Assembly (NCBI GenBank): GCA_039619475.1
Contig: CM077115.1
Span: 557,340,826 to 557,404,825 of the forward strand
DNA: 64,000 nucleotides
Origin: Icerya purchasi
Lineage: Eukaryota; Arthropoda; Insecta; Hemiptera; Monophlebidae
Reading direction: 5' to 3'
The position numbers and the translations under genes were made by a program. Under the pieces are notes generated by a model that ran no database searches, was not told the origin of the DNA, and saw only the letters and a list, made by a program, of their open reading frames with translations. Below, piece by piece: positions 53,723 through 64,000 of this stretch (position 1 is the first letter of the stretch; the number at the start of each line of letters is the position of its first letter).

Positions 53723-56700
53723 GTAAGCATTCTCTGTTATTTATTGCTTAAATCGTTTACTCTCTTCGTTCATCGGCTTAAGATAGCTGTTAAAAGATCA
53801 GCGCACCACTTCGCTGTTAACGCATGATTTTTTAATTAAAACAACCGTCAACCAGCAGAATGTAAAACTGTGAATACGCTTAGAATAGAAATCGCCGAGT
53901 CAGAAAGAATAAAAACAAACAATTCTTAATGATAGAAATAATGACGTCATAGGGAGGTGAATAATTGTCTGAAAAAATGGGGAAACAATAAGGAAAAAGA
54001 AACGACTCCGAAACGAATGAAAAGCTTAAAAATTATTGCAGATGAAATTTTTGAGCGGCGATTAAATAATTCAGTAATTTTTTCAGTAGTTCTTGGTTTT
54101 TTACAACAATTCTTGCTAATTTTTCAATTCTTACAGTTCTTCCCGTTTAAAATTGCGCATTTGTGGGCCATTCTTTTGTAAAATATATAAATTTGATTTG
54201 ATTTGATTTGATATTTATACTGACTGGTATTACGGCCGACTATAAAAGGATAGAGAGTTACGGTAAATTTTTAAAATGAAATAAAATTTTTTTGCACTTT
54301 ATTCACTTATGGAATGTCGTTGAAACAGAAAAATTTCTAACACTTTCATAAACGCTTTTGTTTTCCTCAGCATGTGTGAACTTTTTTCAAATTAGTTATG
54401 TAAGATGATTTTTTTTTCCCCCTTTTTTTAACGTTTTATATCGAGATAAAATTAGCTCAGTTGCTTTTTTATTAAAATGGTATTCATTTTAATTCGTCTA
54501 AACAAAAGTGATTAAAAATTGGGGAAAAAAAATAGAATTCATATTTTACTAGTATTTTGGGTGAGAAGGCGAGGGGGAAAGTGGAAGAGAAAGAAAAAAA
54601 CATTCTATATCATTATGGCCGATGTGGTTTATTCTAATCAGAAACGTACAAAACGTAAAAGTTAAGTGCGATTGTATTGCTTTTTTGTTTTTTTTTTAAA
54701 GAACACGCATAAAATAGAGAAGACAATGAAAACTGTGAAATCGGTAATAACGGTTCAATGCATAAAACTTTCGGCATTCAGATTGTTAAATAGGGCCTGT
54801 AATTGAAAAATGCTTGTATAAGAGAATGGGTATTGGAAATAATTAAAAAAATATTCGAAATTTATTTTGTTGTTTTTAATTCGTACTCCATTAATTTTCT
54901 TATTAAATACATAATATATAATTATTTTTGGTTTATCCTTTATATTAATGAAGTAATGAAATTTTATAAAATTGCTTATTTAATAAAACTAAAATCATAA
55001 GACACTAGTCTCTTCGTTTTTCGGTATTACTTAAGGGATAATTTTCCATAAAATTCTTTTAAAATAGTGATCTTAATATGGACTTTTTGATCTTACATAT
55101 AAATATGTACTACATACATGATATATATATATATATCAGATCTACTAGAAGCGACGGAAAACAAAATTTTACGGCCCCCTATTTCATCTTGTAGCTTTTG
55201 TGCGATAATAATTTTCTATTTAACGATCTATTATTATCCTCAACATTGCACAATTTTATTGCTTAATGTAAAAGTTTATCATTACGGTTTATTTTTCAAA
55301 TATCTAAGGACAAAAATTGTTACGTTGAAGTCAAAGTTGTCTGTCCTACAATGACACTTGGTAGTTCACATGAAATAGACGAAATTTATTTTAATTTTCA
55401 TTTATTTACAGTGGTCTAATACTACTATTAACGTAATTCATACGCGGCATTTGACGAATTCCACAATTTCTGCAAATATACGTGCCTTGCATTTAAAAAA
55501 TGATTTATGTAATACCCTTTATTTAACATTACCATTTGATCATTATTACGCAGATAGATGATACATGAAAATTTCTGTATCATGTATAATAGGTTAATTA
55601 CAGAACTTTTTAATTATCCGTAAGTCATTTTTTTAAAAATTAAGAATTTACATTATTCAACGATTTTTTCGGTTCCGTAAAATTTTATTTTAATAACTCA
55701 TCAAAAAAAAGGCTGCGCTCCATCTTTCATTTTATGACTAAATTATAATACTTACATATTTAAAATGGTTTATTTCCTATTTATGAATACATACGGTTTA
55801 AAAAATAATGTATGTGTACAAAAATTCTTGCGTTTTTTATACTCATTCGTATTGTATACTTTATTTTTTAAACCGCACAGTACTACTTACATTATGTAAA
55901 AATGCAAATATATCAAATGATTAGTTAAATGTATTATTTATATAACTTGCTTTTAAGTTTCTACATTACCTAATTAAAGAATATATAAATATATACATGA
56001 AAATCTATTAACCCTAAGTGTAACTTAACACTCATATGTGACAGCTACAAGTAATAACATGTTTTGTTCTGTACTTTACCTTACATAACAATAAACATTA
56101 TTAAGGATATGTAAAACGTAAAAAAAAAAGCAGAAAAACGCAATATATTTTCTACAGAAAAAAAAAAAAGGGAAATTTAAAATTTAAAAAAGTGTACTAG
56201 TTTTTAACATTTATATTCATCATCGCAGTAATAATAAACATGAATTTTTAAAATTAGTTTCGAATTTTTTTAATTTTACATTTCCATTTTTCGTGTTAAT
56301 TTTTGAGTATTTTTTAGCCTATTTAAATAATTCATTAAAATAAGTTAAATAGTGTTATTATATAAAACATGAAATCTAGAAAAATGAATACGCCGATAAT
56401 GAAAAACTAAATAACAAAATAAATTAAATTTTATGAGAAAAATGGTTGCAAAGTTATAAACACAATTAATAATTTACATGTTACAAAACATAAAACAAAT
56501 TAAAAAATATTTGCTAATTAAATTTCAATTTTCATTTTGATTCCAATTCTTTTATATAACTTGTATTAAGTACTTTTCTGATTACCAATACATTAACGAG
56601 CTGGATTTTTTCTAAAAGCGAAAAGGTGCGACGTTGAATCAATGAATTCGTGAATAGCGTTATCAAACGGATAAAAAATGTTTTGCAGTTATCGCGATTG

Positions 56701-59700
56701 CAGTGCCATCAGATGATTATTTCAAAAACGTATACTATTTCTTTTCACAATTACAAAACTCGAAATATTACTAGAAAACATAAAATTTAAAACACTTTAC
56801 TTCTCATAGTGCATAGTTTTACTATTTTACCTTCAATTTATTAGATTCATAATGTTCTGTTCGAATAATGTGTTCACGATTCGTTTAAAACATTGCACAA
56901 TCAAAAATACATTCTTCTTAAAAATTTTTACAAAAGTTATACTTAAGTTTTCGGTGTGATAAATTGTTTCAGTTGTTGAAAAATCAAATTTCATTATTTC
57001 TATTTTTATTTAGAAATACAAATTACTTTTAAATTTGACGTGTATACGAAGAAAAAAACTGAGAAATATAATCCCCCCCCTCCCTATTATAAAACAAATT
57101 AAAACATTTGGCGCATAGAAAATAATTTTAATAAACTTCTCTTTGTCTTCTAACAGGATGCGAACATGTTCAAAAGAATGCATATTTTTTAATTTTAATT
57201 TTTTAAATTTATCAAAACATTGTACTGTGTTAAAAATAAAGCGTTATTTAAAGACGGGAAAAATGATTAAACTGACTAATGGCTGAAATCGCGCCACAAT
57301 GAAACAGTTTCTAACAACGCTGTACGCTTATTTCGCGAATTTGTCGAGTCAACGTCGTCCTTTTTCACGAGTTTGTCGGGATCACTTTTCAGACTTAACT
57401 TTTATGTTCGTAATTCGTACTTTAATGTTTGTTTCTTTTTGTACGTATTTGAAGCTTACTTTTTCTGGATCTCGCACAGGTGAATTCTTAAATTCACACA
57501 AACAGCACTGTTTTATTAGTCAGAAACTGAGTCGTTTGGCAACATAAAAATTAAATAACAATTGAATAATTTTTTTTTTTTTTATGTTGATGGTGAATGA
57601 ATATTAATTTCTGTCCTCTATTAACCTTATTAATCACTTCAAAAATTTTTTCGTACTGAATCAAGCAACACAGAGTACTACCAAACAGAATAATAACCGA
57701 ATGCTACGAAATACTATAATTGAAACGTAAAAACGTTGATTAATATTAAGGGAACGACTGTGATTTTGCGAAAAAGAATACGGTTAAAAAACTTAATAAC
57801 TACCAAACCCCTCGTTTTAATATTGATATTATAGCGAAATGTGGAAATTTGTACAGTTCTATTTAGTTATTTTACATATAATGGCAAAAGAAAATTAAAT
57901 GCGAAAAGTGATCCCGAGACACTCGTCCTTTTCTGGACTTCGATGGACTTTTGTTCGAAGCACAGGTGTAATGTGTGATGCGCTCCCTACAGGAAAATAA
58001 TTTCACTAATTTCTTAATACAAAATGGTCGGCCTAGCATGCTATTGTGTGTGTTGCTTCGAATACGGCGCAAAACATCGGCATAAAACTCGGGATTTTCT
58101 TTTATTTGCCAAAAACTTAATAATGTTTAAATTTCTAAAAATAATTCACGAAACTATTGTACTTTAAACCAGTATGTGTGGCTGCTGTTGGTTCGCTGAC
58201 CGATATTGGTCCACGAGGCTCTTTTATCGCTTTTATCAACCTTGAAAAATGTCACTAATTTAATGTAATATAGAAATAATAAGGCATATATTTATATGTT
58301 TGATATTTCGTACATTGTAATAATAGTAATATTGCTCACCGTTTTAAACATGAAAGAATAAGTTACCTTCAAAAAGAATCGAAGAGATCCAGATGTTAAC
58401 ATTTAAGTACTTAATGTTTCAAAAAAAATTCGTATTTATTTTTCTTTTTATCAAAATTCCAATACATATCTGTACTTATTTAAAAAATTGAATACAAACA
58501 GCTTACATATAACATTAGAAAACTTGGCATACTTTTTTTACAATTTATTTTATGCATTATACGTAACTTACGGTAAAAATATTCAATCTTCACAAACACC
58601 GTTTTCAGTGACTTTGGGTTCCCGAATCGTTAGCGATTTTCTACTATTGTTCCTGTAAATATACAATGTCAATTTTTTTTTCTTCCTGCATTTGTTCGCA
58701 AATAAAAGGAATTTTAATCAACGAGGGGACACTTGATAAAAATTAGGCAATGACCAGATTGTTTTGATGCTTTGTCAAAATGGATAGTCGAGATCAACTT
58801 TTAAAAAAAATCGTTTCAAATATGTTTTCTATTAAAAAAAAAAAAAAATGCAAACTGAAAATTAATGTTCCTGAAAATCCCTTAATTTTTTGTATTCTAT
58901 GCAATTATTTCTTATCTTTGTTGCTTCTATCAAGAAAACAAAAAAGAGAAGAAATCGCTGAATTGATGCAACACTAATTACAACGGTAGACTACGGCGTG
59001 TTGTATCACCTAATAATTCAGTTGGAAAAAACGATAGGTATGTACTAACAAGAAATATTAATTTCGAGAAATTATTAGTTTTTCTTGTTTTTATGCGTCA
59101 CCGTGCACGGTTAATTAAAGAAACGTGTAAGCAATTTTTTTTTTTTTTATCTAGCTCTGTAATGTAAATGGACCTATAAATAAATTATACATAAAATCTG
59201 AAATTTTACAGAGTATTTTTATTTTAATTGCTTTCGAAACTTCCGCTCTATTTTTTCAAGTTTCTTTTTTTATCTTTAATTTTGTTTTTGTTTTTTTTTT
59301 TGTTTTTTTGTGTCTGTAGTCGTGATTAATGTAGATGATATTCTGTTAACGCAGCCTTTTTTTTTTTTTCGCCCGGTCGATATACTTTTATTTTTGTTTA
59401 AATTTTAACGAATTTTTCGTTTAACAAACATCGATGGGAATAATATCGGTGTAACATAAACTAAACTAGCCTGAAGAAGTATAAACAGGACAAGAATTGT
59501 TTTTTTTTTTTTTTTTTTTTTCGTTTCATAATTATTTTCTTTTTTTAATCATAGACGCTCAAAATGTTTTCAGTATACTTGCGCATACTGTAAGAAGATG
59601 GATGTGAGTTGCTGTATGATGTCAAAGTGAGTGACGGGTTAAGCTCGAATTGTTCTGGTGCCGCTAAGAAAGGTTTGCCAAATACGAATAAATGACAATA

Positions 59701-61028
59701 AAAAGTATGAATTGAACCAATTGGTAGATTAATAATTAAAAGACTTGGAATGAATACAAAAATTGTTTCTTAAGATATTTCAAACTTCCTTTGATGTAAG
59801 TAGTAGTGGCATGGCTGATTGATTGGGTTTTTTGTCACATTGACAAATTTTAGTCGCGTAATATTCCAAGTTTAACCTTACTACTATCGTTAGGTTTTTT
59901 CTCGCAGCATTTAGGTAAAAGTACGAAAACGTTCTTTCTCGCTATCATCTCGTAATGTTGCTTCTACACTTAATCATCCATGCGGTGGTAATGGTGACCA
60001 TTTCGCTTTGAACGTTTCGCCTTCTTCCTATTTCTTTTTTTTTCTCTTTAGATGATATCATTTTTAAGGCGTAAAATAATAGTCGAATCAAAGACATATT
60101 CCCGAAATTAGTAATTAATTTGTCCACAAAATAATGAATCAATCATTTCTAAATCGGTGAATTTCAGTTCTATTTTTGTTCATATAAAGTCGTAAATACT
60201 TTTTTAATTCTACAACTATTATTTTACTTCTTAAATGTAATATTAATTAAAGAAGAAAAAAATTTTAAATTTACTAATACTGAACTAAATCCATTTCGAA
60301 ATAAGTCGAGGGCGAAAAGTAATGAACTATGCGACACCTAAGACGAAACGCGTCGCGGTTGAAACGAGACGGTTCTACCGTAGTAAAGTATATTCTGATA
60401 TGTAACTCACGTTAGAAAAAATTCATCATTTCTGTCTTTTAAACAGTAGACCACTTTGTGTTTTTTTTTGGCTTGTCAACCGGGAACCTTTACCCAGAAA
60501 CAATTAGAATAGGAAGGAATCACTTATATCTTGATACGATATCAAATGTTGGTAGGAGGAAGGAACAAATAATAGGCACAATCTGTTTTTGAGGGAAAAG
60601 ATAGGACATAAGAGGCGCAATACTTTATAAAGTATAACAAAGTTCGTATGAATTATTTTAACAGTTTAATCCGGATCTATGTTAACAACGCAGATGACGA
60701 AATTTTCTGCAATGAAAAAAACTTTGGACGTAAAATTACTTCATCATTTTGTAACAATATTTAACCAAATTAAAATAAAAAAAAATAATAGAAAAAATCA
60801 TAAAAAATCAACTTTAAATAAATTTTCGATATTAATTCCTAACCACATACGAGTACAAAAAACACTTTAATTATAATCAAATTTGCTTCATTCTTTCTCC
60901 TTTTTTTTTTTTTCTTTTAATATTTATCGTGCAATTTTAAAAATAATTTTTGAACGTATCTGGCAGTCGCTATATTATCGAGGAATAATCTTAATTTTAT
61001 TTGAAACGGTTCTCTTGTGTTCATTTAG
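53723..61028. other. Atg16 intron, mostly unique AT-rich DNA
   Basis: Apart from the short LINE tail at 60462 this 7.3-kb intron shows little: a (TTTGA)n run at about 54191-54212, a (TA)n run at 55119-55137, and homopolymers. Stretches near 57340-57410 and 57895-57960 share an inverted block (GTCGGGATCACTTTTC / complement of GAAAAGTGATCCCGAGAC). Open frames are short and without motifs. It ends at TTCATTTAG. Confidence 0.5.
60462..60620 (-). mobile_element. I-like LINE 3'-UTR fragment
   Basis: After a short T run (60462-60471), GGCTTGTCAACCGGGAACCT and TTTACCCAGAAACAATTAGAA match in pattern the 3' end of the I-like fragment at 50131-50185 (GGGCGCGTCAACTCAGGACA, TTTACCCAGTACAA). Only about 150 bases survive, all non-coding. 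Confidence 0.5.
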
Positions 61029-62189
<1,161 letters not shown>

Positions 62190-63036
62190 AAGGACCTTCG
62201 TGGCAAGAATCAATGATACAGTATCCGAGAGGGAAAAAATTCTTGCGTCCGTCCCGTAAGGTAGCTTGTTAGGGCCGGTTCTCTATTCGATTTATACCTC
62301 TGACTTGCCAGAATCAAACCAAACTATTAGGGCAACATGCGCAGATGATATAGCCATATTAGCTTCGAACATTAATCTTATACACGCAAGTATGCCCGTA
62401 CAAAGCCGTATAGATAGAATTCAAAGCTGGGCCAGAGACTGGAGGATTAAATTTAGTGAGGAAAGGTGCCAACAGGTGACTTTTACAAATGGATTTATCA
62501 CATGTCCTAAACTGAAGATAAATGACATTGAGATCAAACAAACCGATTCAGTTAAGTATCTCGGTATGTATTTGGATCGCCGGCTTACGTGGCGTGTTCA
62601 TGTTGCGCAAATCTGTAGGAAAATTTTCACACGCGCCAAACAACTGACTCCATTAATAGGAAACAAGTCCACTCTAAATCTAAAGCTGAAACGATCTGTC
62701 TACTTGATGGTCGTAGCGCCGTTATGGAGGCATGGACTTGAGTTATATGGGAACTCTAGTAAAAGAAATCTCTTACAGATCCAAAGGCAACAGTCAATTA
62801 TTCCCCGAACAATCGCGTCAGCTCCAAAGTATGTCTCTGACTTAACCTTACATAATGATCTAGATATTCCATATGTTAAAGCAGTGCACGTCGAACAGTG
62901 TCAAAAATTCTTAGAAAAATTAAAATTAAATACTAACCTGAACATAAATAGAATGTATATTAATACTCTTCCCGATAATCCAAGACGAAAGCTTAAGAGG
63001 AGGAAATGGTGCCGTGACGCCCTTCCTATCACTTAA
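62190..63036 (+). pseudogene. Jockey-like reverse transcriptase, C-terminal part
   Basis: From about 62200 the frame reads TVSEREKILASVP, then TAA where Q of VPQGS is expected, then GSLLGPVLYSIYTSDLPE. It continues open to 63036 with CADDIAILA (C in place of F/Y before the catalytic aspartates), SVKYLGMYLDRRLTW, LTPLIGNKSTLNLKLKR, a thumb with HGLELYGNSSKR, and the terminal RRKLKRRKWCRDAL. The nonsense codon and truncation make it inactive. Confidence 0.85.
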
Positions 63037-63159
63037 TAGCATTTATAACTTAAATTATTCAGTAATATAGAAATATTTAAATCGTTACTTGCATAAGGAA
63101 CATACTTGCTGTAACGTAGTTACGATAATGTTGATCCTTTATTCGAAATAGCTTCTACC

Positions 63160-63350
63160 AGTACTCTATGGGCAATGCATAACCGCATCTGTCGCCATAG
63201 TGTGGGCTAACTTTGTATATTCGTGGACTCCTATGGGCTGTGCTTGAGTGCATTTGCTGCCATGGTGTCCAGGTGCTATATGAAATACATTCTTTAACCA
63301 GGGTCCTATGGGCAATGCCAAGTCGCATTGTCGCTATGGGGGCCGGATAT
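63160..63350 (+). repeat. Three imperfect tandem repeats in the 3' region of Jockey-like element 3
   Basis: Units start near 63167, 63230 and 63307 with CTATGGGC(AA/TG)TGC, followed by GCAT(CT/TT/TG)-type and GTCGC(C)AT-type blocks. The start (CTATGGGCAATGC) and the end (GCATTGTCGCTATGG) of a unit are partly complementary, so each can form a hairpin. Spacing is 60-80 bases. Confidence 0.65.
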
Positions 63351-63500
63351 ATTATATATTTCCTAGCACATCCTCACAGCAGAATTGGTATCTTGGACCT
63401 AATTCTCTCGTTGGAGGGATTGGCCTGATTTATTCGGTAGGTTAAAGTGGAAGTCGCTGGCGCTGTTTATGGCCTCTTAAAGCCGGTACAGTGGGGGGGG

Positions 63501-64000
63501 AGTAAAAATAGTTTCGATTTTTAGTTTTTTTTTTGTACAGTTAGAAGCGTTAAAACTGGAATATTTGTTCAAAAAAATTGTTTCTGGTAAATCAGAAAAT
63601 ATGTATATACCTATATATATATATAATGTATGTATGTATTAATGTATAATATTAAAGATTTACTGTTTTATGTTTACAAGAGAAAAAACGCATCTTTTAA
63701 TGATGCACTTTTATTAGAATTGGAATATTAATAGGTAATAGTTAATGTATATAGCCATGTGTCGCATGTATGTGAAAAGAGCACAATATGTTTTAAGATT
63801 ATTATTAAAAACATATATACTAATAAATTTATTAAATTAATCGATGATTCGCTAAACATCAACTTTATGATTACAAGCTTTGAAATTTAGTTTTTACAAT
63901 ATTTATATTTCAGTTATGGTATAACTATGATATTAAATATTGAATGAAACGTTAGATCACATTGTACACCTATTTAAACATTATATGTACAAGTTAATGG
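63501..64000. other. Unassigned AT-rich DNA
   Basis: A short TA run at about 63610-63627 and nothing else recognised. If the Atg16 gene continues downstream this is still intron. Confidence 0.45.

Larger units (their letters stand above)
62190..63500 (+). mobile_element. Jockey-like non-LTR retrotransposon 3, 5'-truncated
   Basis: A + strand fragment starting inside the reverse transcriptase (about 62190) and running through the ORF2 stop (about 63036) into a 3' region with three imperfect repeats. It is related to Jockey-like element 1 (shared REKILASVP / RQILASVP, DDIAILA, CRDAL near the C-terminus). I see no clear poly(A) tail or target duplication, so the 3' boundary is approximate. Confidence 0.78.

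Noticed and set aside
53594..53827. A 77-residue open frame starting MQRELEDATKDM
   Set aside because: It is the Atg16 exon read through its donor into the intron; the GTAAGC at 53723 and the homology break mark the true end.

Overview
This window is eukaryotic, AT-rich DNA, almost certainly from an arthropod and most likely an insect. The evidence is short exons with GT-AG splice sites, several non-LTR retrotransposon families (Jockey-, I-, CR1-, R1- and RTE-like), a mariner-type DNA transposon, microsatellites and poly(A) tails. I cannot name the species.

The only host gene I can support is the autophagy gene Atg16 (ATG16L1 orthologue) on the + strand. Four phase-compatible exons are visible: 13703-13865 and 24809-24897 (coiled coil), 53578-53722 (end of coiled coil plus linker) and 61029-61134 (first WD40 repeat). 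Upstream exons and the remaining WD40 exons lie outside the window or are not recognisable. About 500 coding bases are spread over 47 kb, and the three internal introns (10.9, 28.7 and 7.3 kb) are filled with mobile DNA.

Layout. 1-13.7 kb: a 5'-truncated Jockey-like element (1118-4014), a decayed endonuclease fragment, a structured repeat (5.12-6.07 kb), and a mariner with a DD41D transposase (6141-12164) split by a nearly intact Jockey-like element (6588-11311). 13.9-24.8 kb: a second, inverted copy of the structured repeat, decayed LINE pieces, a 317-bp insertion consisting mainly of a palindrome and bounded by a 14-bp target-site duplication, and an internally inverted retrotransposon (17183-19008) with its own 14-bp duplication. 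24.9-53.6 kb: a LINE graveyard in which a 5.7-kb I-like element is nested inside an RTE-like fragment, followed by R1-like, CR1-like and I-like elements, a tRNA-headed SINE-like unit, a 0.7-kb foldback, a second CR1-like element retaining an L1-like ORF1, and two head-to-head I-like halves. 53.7-64 kb: mostly unique AT-rich intron, a short I-like tail, the WD40 exon, and a truncated Jockey-like element with a tandem-repeat tail.

The mobile elements are independent insertions at different stages of decay. Exact target-site duplications and reading frames that rejoin across insertions give a relative order: mariner before Jockey, RTE before I-like, and one older LINE-like frame before the inverted element. 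The larger and better preserved elements are mostly antisense to Atg16, as expected if sense-oriented poly(A) signals inside introns are selected against. I found no convincing new cellular system. The most unusual items are the two structured repeats, the palindromic insertion and the inverted retrotransposon.
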